Source: Planctomycetaceae bacterium
Lineage (GTDB): Bacteria; Planctomycetota; Planctomycetia; Pirellulales; Pirellulaceae
Direction of reading: 5' to 3'
DNA: 8,505 nucleotides
Assembly (NCBI GenBank): GCA_007129635.1
Contig: SKVE01000202.1
Location: 1 to 8,505 of the forward strand
This document shows, piece after piece, positions 1 through 6,782 of this stretch (its first letter is position 1; every line of letters starts with the position of its first letter). Under the pieces are notes generated by a model. That model was not told the origin of the DNA and made no database searches. It worked only from the letters and a program-made list of their open reading frames with translations. The translations under genes were made by a program, and so were the position numbers.

Positions 1-1
1 G

Positions 2-1720
2 CAACAGTTGCTGGATCGTTACACCGACGATTCGGTCGACTGGTGGTTCAGCCAGGCGTTGTTGGCCTTTTACCTTCACGGAGACGCCTCAGAAAGTCGC
101 CAAGTGCTGCAGCGTGCCCACTCCATCAATCCGCTGGTGGCCGCGTACCTTCTGGGCGATCGATCGATGCCGGACGATCAATGCGACTTAGAGGCTTGGA
201 GGCAAGACACGGCAGCGTTTGCCTATGCAGACGAATCCTCCAGCTTCTGGCGAAGTGCACCGGGCGCATTGGCCTGGATGCGACGCACGCTGCGTATCGG
301 ACTGCCCGACTCCCCACGTGCTGCACGGCCTTCGATGCAGCGCCTTGTGGATACCGTCGCTGAACTACCGCAAGCGGAAGAGATGGTCTGGCAAGTAGAC
401 TTTCGCCGCACCCAGATAGGTTGCCCGCCAGATTGGGACGGCCCGCCACCCTGGGCTTTGATCATCACGTGTCCCCAGCAGAACGATCTGCTGGTCTTGG
501 ATACACTGGACGACGAGCGACCTGCGGCCAAGGACGTGCTGATTCGATTGTTAGAGACCATGGCCAACTCAGGCGACGGCGATCCGCAGCGTCCCGAGAT
601 GATCCAGGTACGCCGTAAACAGTTGGCCAAGAGTTGGTCGCCCAAGCTCGATAAGATCGGCATCGAGTGCGAGTGGGTCGAGGAACTGGATCATGTCGAT
701 CATGTCATGAAAGGTTTGCAGCAAGTGGCCCGAGTCTGCAGCCAAACCTTACAAGACTTGGACGAGTCGATCGACCAGATCGCCGATCTGACGATCGAGT
801 CGGGTGAGGTATGGCAAGCCGACATCCGGCGACTGGCCACCTGGGTCACCGAGGACGGCGTACCCCGCCGTCCGTCGGCCGCCCTGGTAACCAGTTCTCC
901 CGAAAATTATATTTTGGCTCAGCATGTTTGCTTGGAGGAACCAAGTCCCGCAGTGATGATCCGCACCATCGCGGCGGCCATGCTCACGCCCACGACCGGC
1001 GCGCCACACCTGCCCGGAGCGATCGAAGTCTGTTGCGACCAGACTTGTCAAACGCTGCGTTCCAGGTTGGAACCGCTGGGAGTCGAATGTCGATCGATGC
1101 CGGTCTTGCAGCACTTGGACTTCGTCTATAGCGAACTGGAACAGGGTCTGTCGACACCTGGCGGCATGGCGGCTCTGATCGATGTACCGGGCGTGACCTT
1201 GGGACACGTAGCTGGTTTCTTTGATGCGGCGGCCCAGTTCTACCGTTGCCAGCCTTGGCGGCTGACGCCCCACGACCGTCCGCTCCGAATCCATTGCGAC
1301 CGGTTCCGCAACAACACCTGGTACGCCGTGGTGTTGGGCCAGTCGGGATTGACGTGCGGGTTGATCATGTACGAGGACCTGGAGTTGCTGAAAGCGATGC
1401 TGTACGACGCGGAAGAGGCCGATCGTCGTCAGTCCGGGATCTCGGTGATGTTCGGCGAAGCATTCGATCTTGCCATTCGCGATCTGGATGCGGCGGAGAA
1501 GCACGACTGGCCGGTCGCCAGCGAGGAGGCTTATCCGTTGATCTTGCGGATCAATCCCGGGATGTCCATGCGACCGCCTTTGCATTGGGAACTGGAATTG
1601 ACGGAAGCCTGCCTGCGTGCGATCCCAGCTTTTTTGCGAGACACGACGAAAGACGAGACCGTCCAGACGGTTCCTACCGCAGCCGGCAACGTGGAAATAT
1701 CCCTTGCCTGGCAGCGATAA
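2..1720 (+). CDS. Large uncharacterised protein with tandem alpha/beta modules (5' end outside the window)
   Basis: The frame is already open at the first codon of the window (CAA CAG TTG...), so this is the 3' part of a longer gene; the TTG at position 8 is not a credible start. Residues are counted from that TTG. Residues 10-50 look like the last helices of a TPR/ST7-like repeat region, ending in an AAYLLG motif. Residues 60-90 carry the linker WRSAPGALAWM, which I associate with planctomycete and cyanobacterial proteins having a TPR region followed by a domain of unknown function. Residues 124-240 and 265-382 are two diverged copies of one module (VWQxDxRR near the start, RPxxIxV or PGAIEV in the middle, then L..LG(I/V)EC). 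Residues 393-570 form a different C-terminal module (FFDAAAQFYRCQPWRL, WYAVVLGQSGLTCGLIMYEDLE). No catalytic motif, signal peptide or membrane segment was seen, so it is probably cytosolic. It resembles DUF6930/DUF7309-type proteins from memory only; function unknown. It ends 10 bases before the convergent AsmA-like gene. Confidence 0.8.
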   Translation, partial: QQLLDRYTDDSVDWWFSQALLAFYLHGDASESRQVLQRAHSINPLVAAYLLGDRSMPDDQCDLEAWRQDTAAFAYADESSSFWRSAPGALAWMRRTLRIGLPDSPRAARPSMQRLVDTVAELPQAEEMVWQVDFRRTQIGCPPDWDGPPPWALIITCPQQNDLLVLDTLDDERPAAKDVLIRLLETMANSGDGDPQRPEMIQVRRKQLAKSWSPKLDKIGIECEWVEELDHVDHVMKGLQQVARVCSQTLQDLDESIDQIADLTIESGEVWQADIRRLATWVTEDGVPRRPSAALVTSSPENYILAQHVCLEEPSPAVMIRTIAAAMLTPTTGAPHLPGAIEVCCDQTCQTLRSRLEPLGVECRSMPVLQHLDFVYSELEQGLSTPGGMAALIDVPGVTLGHVAGFFDAAAQFYRCQPWRLTPHDRPLRIHCDRFRNNTWYAVVLGQSGLTCGLIMYEDLELLKAMLYDAEEADRRQSGISVMFGEAFDLAIRDLDAAEKHDWPVASEEAYPLILRINPGMSMRPPLHWELELTEACLRAIPAFLRDTTKDETVQTVPTAAGNVEISLAWQR

Positions 1721-1738
1721 GGTGGCGGCTTCATCGCT
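1713..1738. terminator. Hairpin spanning two convergent stop codons
   Basis: An inverted repeat pairs AGCGAT-AAG (1713-1721) with CTT-C-ATCGCT (1729-1738). This gives nine base pairs with one bulged C and a 7-base loop (1722-1728). It covers the TAA of the plus-strand gene and the TGA of the minus-strand gene, which lie only 10 bases apart. No run of T follows on either strand, so it is not a textbook intrinsic terminator. It could act as a bidirectional transcript end or RNA-stabilising structure. The structure is seen directly; its role is inferred. Confidence 0.35.
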
Positions 1739-4109
1739 CGGGACGTGGACCGAACAATTGTTGCAGACCACGTCCGATCCCCTGTTCCAATGCGCCGCTG
1801 GCAGCGTCCCGCATCATCTGCTGGTTCAGATCGGCCAACGCACGACGATCCGCCTTTGGTTGCGAGAAAGAACCCTGGACCGGCAGTTGCAGCGTCGTGC
1901 CCTTCAGACCCTGCAGCGGTCGTCTGTCGGCGATCCAGCGGTCCTGGATCGGCACCTCGGCCATCAAGGCCAAGGTCTGATCGAAACCGACCGAACCGCT
2001 GGTGCGAAGCACCAGATCCCCTGCCATGACGGTCAATCCCCGATGATGCACGCGACCTCGCTGAACTTCGAAAGGCACCTGCTGCTCGGGCAGCACCAGC
2101 CAGGTCGTCGCTTGGTCGCCGCGATTCGATCGGCTGCTATCGAGGATCGTGCGGACCTGCTGTGCCGCACCCAGGAATTCTTGAGCGAGCGGCCCGGGAC
2201 CAACTCGGCCCCCGTGGATCGTCAGCACGCCTCGAGCGGTTGTCAGCGTCGAATCCGGTACGGGGACGGTGGCGTTGTCCAGAGTCAGCGAAAAAGTGCC
2301 CTCGGCACGCGTCGCATCCGACAGGATCGGCGCAACGTATTTCAACCATGTCTCACATAACTCGGGCGAGATGTGAACGTTCTCCAGCAGGGGGCCCTGG
2401 TCCAACATCAGTCGGACGGGCAGCGCGGATAGATCCAATCGAGGCTCCGCGAGAATACGTCCCTGGCTGACCGACACATTCAACGGATCCAGTTGCAGCA
2501 CGCTGTGGCGAAGCGTCGCCTGCAGATCGGCCGGGCCCAACTGCAGACCGTGCAGGTCCACCGACTGCCAACCGGCCCGAGCGCTGCCGCGCCAAGCCGC
2601 AGGCACCAAGGCCGTCGTGGAAATGGTTGCCGCCTGGGGTCGGGAACTGCTGGTCACGAGAGACGCGGAACTGGCTGTCGAGCCGGCCGACCGCAGCGGG
2701 CCGGCGATTTGAAACCGGCCTTGCTGACGCCCGGCCAGTCGGATCGATTCGCCAAACGACGCCTGCAGGTTGCGAGTGACGTTCGCCAGATCGTATTCCA
2801 GCGTCCCCTTCAGATCGGCCTCCGCCTGGTCCATCAACCGGTCGATCTGGCCTTGGACCTCCAATTGTAACTCGGCGGCCGCGATGCTCAGCCGGTCGAT
2901 ATGCAGCCGATCGTCGGCCGAATCGTACCGCTGGCGTCCCGCGAAACGAATCGAGGCCTCGCGCCATATCTCCTGCCATGACTGCGGCAGCGAAACCGCG
3001 CGCACGGGAACCCCCGCCGCCGGTTGATCGCGTGTCGCATAAGCAAAGTCGACCACGTCCATCGTCCAATCCAGTTGCGTCGACTGATCGTCATGGGTTG
3101 CCACTACGGTACCCGTCGCTGAGCCGTTCAGCCGACTGGTCGACGGCTGGTCCGGCGCCTGGAACCATCCAGCCAAGCGGTTGAGATCGCCACGATAACC
3201 GATCGTTCCACGAATGCTGGTCCGATCCCCCGGTAACTGTATTTGGATCTCTCGAGCCCGCAACGCGACGGTCGAACTGGTCAACGTGGTATCGGCAGCG
3301 TTCAAAAGGTTCGCGTCCAGATCCCAGAAGCCCGCCGTTTCGATTCGGACGGTCGGTTCGTCCAGGAATACCCCCAGTTCCCGGTTTTGAGCGCGCAGGT
3401 CTCGGACAACCAGACGCATCGTTTCGGCCGCCACACGCTGGGGATCGACGGTCGCATTGGCCGTCAGATCGATCGTCCCCGCAGCCTGCCAACCTTGCAG
3501 GCTGACCATCGGTTGCAGGCGGGGTAACCAGGTCTCCAGAAGACCGTGGGCCTGAAGCTGCAGCGGCCAAGATGCTTGCGGCCAAGGCAACCGAACCGCC
3601 TCGGTCAATCGCACGGTCAGCCGGTCTTTCGCGGAACGCAGATCGAAACTGGCCACAGGAATCTCGGTGACTTCGCCCTGGTCCAGCCGAGCCTGGCCCG
3701 CGACGTCGACGATGAGATGATCTTCTTTCCAGGGAAGCATGTCGGCCATCGCCAGCTCGAATTCACGCAGCTCGATACGACCGTTCGCCTCCCAACGCTC
3801 GGCCAACGATTGTTCCCATTGCAATCGCCCATCGATGCGCCCCCCCATCCGGAACTCGCCCAGATCGACCAAGCGGCCCAGCTCGGTCACCATGCGGTTC
3901 AGATCACCTTGAATGCTGGCGGAACCAGAATTCCATCGCCCGCTGGCAACCACATCCATGAACTCGGCGTGACACACCAGTTGGTCGATCACCGGCCCAT
4001 CCGCCGTGTAGCGAAAATCGGCGGAGACCAGAATGGGCTCTTTCCAAGCAACCGGGCGACCGTCTTCGATCGCGGCCAGATCGGCACCACCCCGCAAACA
4101 ACCCTCCAA
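1731..4109 (-). CDS. AsmA/TamB-like envelope protein, C-terminal part of a split gene
   Basis: Encodes 792 residues if started at the TTG at 4109-4107, though this is probably not a natural start: the frame is the continuation of the upstream fragment 4118-5392. The sequence consists of many alternating beta strands typical of the AsmA-like family (long beta-groove proteins that span the periplasm and help outer-membrane biogenesis or lipid transport). Repeated strand patterns are visible around residues 24-60, 86-160, 200-300 and 410-470. The C-terminal end has the family's usual closing region: RGVLTIHGGRVGPGPLAQEF (626-645), RGLTVMAGDLVLRTSGSVGF (690-709) and LQLPVQGSFSQPKADRRALA (740-759), followed by a short helical tail. 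There is no signal peptide or membrane segment in this part, so on its own it would stay in the cytosol. The codons show no further stops or decay over nearly 2.4 kb, so the break is either recent or a sequence error. The AsmA-like assignment is by fold pattern, and the exact subfamily is not known. Confidence 0.75.
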   Translation of the reverse strand: MEGCLRGGADLAAIEDGRPVAWKEPILVSADFRYTADGPVIDQLVCHAEFMDVVASGRWNSGSASIQGDLNRMVTELGRLVDLGEFRMGGRIDGRLQWEQSLAERWEANGRIELREFELAMADMLPWKEDHLIVDVAGQARLDQGEVTEIPVASFDLRSAKDRLTVRLTEAVRLPWPQASWPLQLQAHGLLETWLPRLQPMVSLQGWQAAGTIDLTANATVDPQRVAAETMRLVVRDLRAQNRELGVFLDEPTVRIETAGFWDLDANLLNAADTTLTSSTVALRAREIQIQLPGDRTSIRGTIGYRGDLNRLAGWFQAPDQPSTSRLNGSATGTVVATHDDQSTQLDWTMDVVDFAYATRDQPAAGVPVRAVSLPQSWQEIWREASIRFAGRQRYDSADDRLHIDRLSIAAAELQLEVQGQIDRLMDQAEADLKGTLEYDLANVTRNLQASFGESIRLAGRQQGRFQIAGPLRSAGSTASSASLVTSSSRPQAATISTTALVPAAWRGSARAGWQSVDLHGLQLGPADLQATLRHSVLQLDPLNVSVSQGRILAEPRLDLSALPVRLMLDQGPLLENVHISPELCETWLKYVAPILSDATRAEGTFSLTLDNATVPVPDSTLTTARGVLTIHGGRVGPGPLAQEFLGAAQQVRTILDSSRSNRGDQATTWLVLPEQQVPFEVQRGRVHHRGLTVMAGDLVLRTSGSVGFDQTLALMAEVPIQDRWIADRRPLQGLKGTTLQLPVQGSFSQPKADRRALADLNQQMMRDAASGALEQGIGRGLQQLFGPRPER

Positions 4110-4147
4110 CGAAAGGCCTACGTTCCGGTCGAGGAGGTGTTAGGACA
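4098..4147 (-). other. Junction that splits the AsmA-like gene (47-base extra segment or lost base)
   Basis: On the minus strand the N-terminal frame reads ...EPSFSASC (TGT at 4147-4145), then PNTSSTGT and a TAG at 4120-4118. The downstream frame is open from just after a TAA at 4142-4140 and carries CLRGGADLAAIEDGRP, with a TGT at 4100-4098. The two TGT codons are exactly 47 bases apart. Leaving out those 47 bases gives a continuous frame reading SFSAS-C-LRGGADLAAIEDG, total 1204 residues. The segment can fold imperfectly: CCTCC (4137-4133) with GGAGG (4107-4103), AACA (4141-4138) with TGTT (4100-4097), and AACG (4124-4121) with CGTT (4111-4108). A small insertion, a single lost base within about 4118-4142, or a sequence error are all possible. 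Confidence 0.55.
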
Positions 4148-5392
4148 GCTGGCTGAAAAACTCGGCTCTCCGCCGGTTTGACTGGCCAAAGAAAAGGTCA
4201 CATTGCCTGATGTGATCTGAGTCGTCGGCCGGATCCGCAACATCCCGGGCATCATCGTTGCCAAGGCCGCTACATCAAGACGCCCGGAGATCCGCACATC
4301 CTCTTGCTGCAGGTCACGGATCAAATCCAGCCAATCGAACCCTCGATCGGATCCCTGCGGCATCGTGCCCCGAGCTTCCAGACGAGCAAAATCACTCTCG
4401 ACAGCCACGTTTTCCATCCGCCATTGGCCCCCCATTTGAGAAACCAGCCCTCGAATATCCAACGAATTCGACGCGATGGTATCTTCGCCGAGCCAAGCGG
4501 GGGAACGTAGGGCAAACTGCTGTGCATTCAGCTTGCTGAGTCGCCATTGCGGGTTGGTCAGTCCGTCCTCCCAACGCCATTCACCTCCAGCCGATGCGAT
4601 TCCGGCCAACTCCAAGTCCAGACCGGCGCGACGCAACAACGCATTCATGGGGTTCAGCGGCAGGTTGGCCACTTGCCAGACCAACTGGCCGGAACCCAGT
4701 GACTGGTCAGGGTCGACGGCTGCCTGGCAAACCAGTTCCGCGGTGATTCGTCCTGGGGACGCACCGGCGGATCGCACGTCCGTCGCCACTCGCATTTCCA
4801 GCCAAGGCCCCTCGCGATGGGACATCATCAGATCCAAGTCCAAGTCTTCCATTTGCCACTCGCCCGCGATGGAATCCCGGACGTGGACGGTCGCTCCGAC
4901 CACTTTCACCTGAAGCCGATCAACCGTGCTCTCACCACCCGGCTGATCCAAGTAATTGCTTAACGCATCTTCCCAGTTACTCCCATCGGGCCGCAGGCTC
5001 AGGAAAATCGCCGGTGTCTCCATATGGAAACCGCCCGGATCACGTTGATGAAAGATCAACCCCAGCAAGCTCCGCTGGCTGCGCAGCGACGGGACCTGGG
5101 CCAGCGGCGTGCCCTGCGAATCCACGGCCACAATATCGCGCGCGACCACGGGCGAAAGCCAGCCCAATGACGCCGATCCGACAGTGATTCGTCCGTCAAA
5201 ATCCACCAGTGCGGCGGATAGGATCTTGTGCAACAGCCCGGTATTAGCAACGATCGTAGGTGCCATGGCTACCAACGTGGCGGCCAGGACCAAAAAGGGT
5301 AACATACCGAACAACCAACGGCGGCGAACGACGCGCCGCAACCGAAGCCAGCGTTTTCGAACAGATCGTCCCTGATGCGGATCGCCATGCAT
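4118..5392 (-). CDS. AsmA/TamB-like envelope protein, membrane-anchored N-terminal part of a split gene
   Basis: Encodes 424 residues from the ATG at 5392-5390. This start was chosen over upstream in-frame codons (as far as 5536) because an AGGAA ribosome binding site lies 7 bases before it, and because the protein then begins with a short basic segment followed directly by a membrane helix. Residues 8-26 are rich in Arg and Lys (RKRWLRLRRVVRRRW) and residues 27-45 are hydrophobic (LFGMLPFLVLAATLVAMAP). This is the single inner-membrane anchor with cytosolic N-terminus expected for AsmA-like proteins. The rest is beta-rich, with features common in the family (ITVGSASLGWLSPVVARDI, then TPAIFLSLRPDGSNWEDAL). 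The last genuine residues are probably ...SFSASC; the final PNTSSTGT is read out of frame into a TAG at 4120-4118. The downstream 1731-4109 frame supplies the missing two thirds. It is transcribed divergently from the LarA-like gene. If the break is real, the product would be an anchored stub and probably non-functional. Confidence 0.75.
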   Translation of the reverse strand: MHGDPHQGRSVRKRWLRLRRVVRRRWLFGMLPFLVLAATLVAMAPTIVANTGLLHKILSAALVDFDGRITVGSASLGWLSPVVARDIVAVDSQGTPLAQVPSLRSQRSLLGLIFHQRDPGGFHMETPAIFLSLRPDGSNWEDALSNYLDQPGGESTVDRLQVKVVGATVHVRDSIAGEWQMEDLDLDLMMSHREGPWLEMRVATDVRSAGASPGRITAELVCQAAVDPDQSLGSGQLVWQVANLPLNPMNALLRRAGLDLELAGIASAGGEWRWEDGLTNPQWRLSKLNAQQFALRSPAWLGEDTIASNSLDIRGLVSQMGGQWRMENVAVESDFARLEARGTMPQGSDRGFDWLDLIRDLQQEDVRISGRLDVAALATMMPGMLRIRPTTQITSGNVTFSLASQTGGEPSFSASCPNTSSTGT

Positions 5393-5399
5393 GATGATG

Positions 5400-5404
5400 T
5401 TCCT
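5400..5404 (-). promoter_or_regulatory. Ribosome binding site that sets the AsmA-like start
   Basis: The minus strand reads TAGGAAC with AGGAA at 5404-5400, 7 bases before the ATG at 5392. No comparable site precedes the earlier in-frame start codons, which supports the 5392 start. Confidence 0.55.
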
Positions 5405-5491
5405 ATTCCATGGAAGAGTTCTGCCATCCCAGGCAAGCGGTAAAGATTCTAGGCGAAAACAACGCGACGGCATAGGTCGAATCGATAGGTT

Positions 5492-5495
5492 AGGT
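5492..5495 (+). promoter_or_regulatory. Weak ribosome binding site of the LarA-like gene
   Basis: AGGT at 5492-5495 lies 5 bases before the ATG at 5501. The TTG at 5498 is only 2 bases away from it, so the ATG is the better start. AGGT also occurs at 5474-5477 and 5487-5490, so the site is not unique. Confidence 0.4.
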
Positions 5496-5500
5496 GCTTG

Positions 5501-6772
5501 ATGTCCGAGTATCCGCACGTTTTTCGTGTCAGGCAATCGTTCGAGCGTCCTCGAGTCGACGATGTGCCCGCCGAAGTCGAACGACAGCTTGCATCGCTGT
5601 CACTGGCAGCACAAATCCGGCCTGGCCAAACGGTCGCGATTACTGCGGGTAGCCGCGGGATTGCGAATCTGGCCGTGATCCTGCGCGCGGTCGTCGATCA
5701 TTTCCGCCGGTTGGGCGCCCAACCGCTGTTGATCCCCGCCATGGGCAGCCATGGGGGCGGCACAGCCGAGGGCCAGCGTGAATTGTTGCGGGCGTATCAA
5801 GTTACCGAACAATTCTGTGGCTGCCCCGTGCAAAGCAGCATGGAGACGGTCGTCGTCTGCCAGGCGACTGAGGGCTTTCCCGTGCATTTCGATCGTTACG
5901 CCTACCAGGCGGACCACGTCGTTGTTTGCGGGCGGGTCAAACCGCACACGAATTTTACCGGCGAGATCGAAAGCGGGCTGATGAAGATGCTGTTGATCGG
6001 CTTGGGTAAACATGAAGGCGCCAAGATCTATCACCGCGCCATCAAAGACTACAGCTTCGACCAGATCGTCCGCAGCGTCGCCAACGAAGTGCTGGCTCGA
6101 TGCTCGATCCTGGCCGGTCTGGCCATCGTCGAAAATGGCTACGACGAAACGGCCGCGATCGAAGCCGTTCGACCGCAAGACTTTGCAAATCGGGAAAAAG
6201 CCCTGCTTAAACAAGCTCGGTTGTGGATGCCCCGGTTGCCGTTCGACCGAGCCGATCTGTTGTTGATCGATCGCATCGGCAAAGATATCAGTGGCACAGG
6301 GATGGACACCAATCTGGTCGGTAGAAAATTTGGCATCCACGAAGCGGCCGAGAACGAATGGCCCAAAATCCGATACATCGCCGTTCGCGGATTGACCGAG
6401 GCGACCCGTGGCAACGCGACCGGTGTGGGCCTGGCTGAGTTTTGCTTGAGCCGAGTGCTGGAACAACGCGACGATCCCATCACGCGAATCAATTGCCTGA
6501 CCGGTGGTCATGGCATCGCCGCCATGACTCCGTTAGACTATGCTACGGACCGCCAGATGCTGGACGCAGCACTGCCGACGATCGGACTGACCGATCCGCA
6601 GGACGCGAAATGCATCTGGATCCGAGATACGTTGCATGTGGGCCAACTGGAATGTTCGGCCGCTTACTGGGCTGCAGCACAAGACCGGCCGGACCTGGAA
6701 ATTCTTTGTACACCTCGTCCGTTGCCCCTCGATTCCGACGGCAACTTGCCCAACTGTTGTACTGACTGGTAA
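5501..6772 (+). CDS. LarA-like nickel-pincer-cofactor isomerase family protein
   Basis: 423 residues from the ATG at 5501, close to the usual 420-430 of lactate racemase LarA and its relatives. LarA interconverts D- and L-lactate using a nickel pincer cofactor bound covalently to a lysine; relatives act on other 2-hydroxy acids or sugar acids. The N-terminal half matches the LarA N-terminal domain in pattern: IRPGQTVAITAGSRGI (39-54), AMGSHGGGTAEGQRELL (80-96), VKPHTNFTGEIESGLMKMLL (146-165) and GLGKHEGAKIYHRA (167-180). By position, His84, His149, Lys162 and His171 or His178 are candidates for the LarA catalytic and cofactor-binding His and Lys residues; this is by eye, without an alignment. 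The C-terminal half has DRIGKDISGTGMDTNLVGR (257-275) and CLTGGHGIAAM (332-342), which differ from classical LarA, so lactate is not assured as substrate. No cofactor genes (larB, larC, larE) are in the window. It is cytosolic, with no signal peptide. The SUKH-like gene follows after 10 bases, suggesting one transcript. Confidence 0.8.
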   Translation: MSEYPHVFRVRQSFERPRVDDVPAEVERQLASLSLAAQIRPGQTVAITAGSRGIANLAVILRAVVDHFRRLGAQPLLIPAMGSHGGGTAEGQRELLRAYQVTEQFCGCPVQSSMETVVVCQATEGFPVHFDRYAYQADHVVVCGRVKPHTNFTGEIESGLMKMLLIGLGKHEGAKIYHRAIKDYSFDQIVRSVANEVLARCSILAGLAIVENGYDETAAIEAVRPQDFANREKALLKQARLWMPRLPFDRADLLLIDRIGKDISGTGMDTNLVGRKFGIHEAAENEWPKIRYIAVRGLTEATRGNATGVGLAEFCLSRVLEQRDDPITRINCLTGGHGIAAMTPLDYATDRQMLDAALPTIGLTDPQDAKCIWIRDTLHVGQLECSAAYWAAAQDRPDLEILCTPRPLPLDSDGNLPNCCTDW

Positions 6773-6782
6773 AACGATCGCG

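Noticed and set aside
160..1103. A 14-base exact repeat in gene 1 (TCGATCGATGCCGG at 160-173 and 1090-1103)
   Set aside because: It encodes RSMP in two places that do not align between the duplicated modules, and GATC-rich words are common throughout the window, so chance is sufficient.
749..1771. A 340-codon open frame on the minus strand within gene 1
   Set aside because: It lies wholly antisense to a coherent protein, has no recognisable motifs and an Arg/Gln-rich composition typical of shadow frames in GC-rich DNA.
1617..2360. Plus-strand 247-codon open frame across the end of gene 1 and into the AsmA-like gene
   Set aside because: It overlaps two real genes in other frames, is low in recognisable structure, and has no ribosome binding site.
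1731..4109. Treating the C-terminal AsmA-like frame as an independent gene starting at TTG 4109
   Set aside because: It would have no membrane anchor or signal peptide and begins in the middle of a family-typical beta strand region that continues from the fragment upstream.
4118..4165. Programmed -1 frameshift at the TTTTT run in the AsmA-like gene
   Set aside because: Slipping by -1 at that run enters the downstream frame but meets TAA at 4142-4140 at once, and the run is not a canonical X XXY YYZ heptamer.
5392..5536. Longer N-terminus for the AsmA-like protein from 5536
   Set aside because: The extra 48 residues would overlap the LarA-like start region, show no conserved features and push the membrane anchor inward; the ATG at 5392 has a ribosome binding site.
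5600..6511. A 303-codon open frame on the minus strand within the LarA-like gene
   Set aside because: It is antisense to a clearly conserved enzyme and encodes no recognisable domain.
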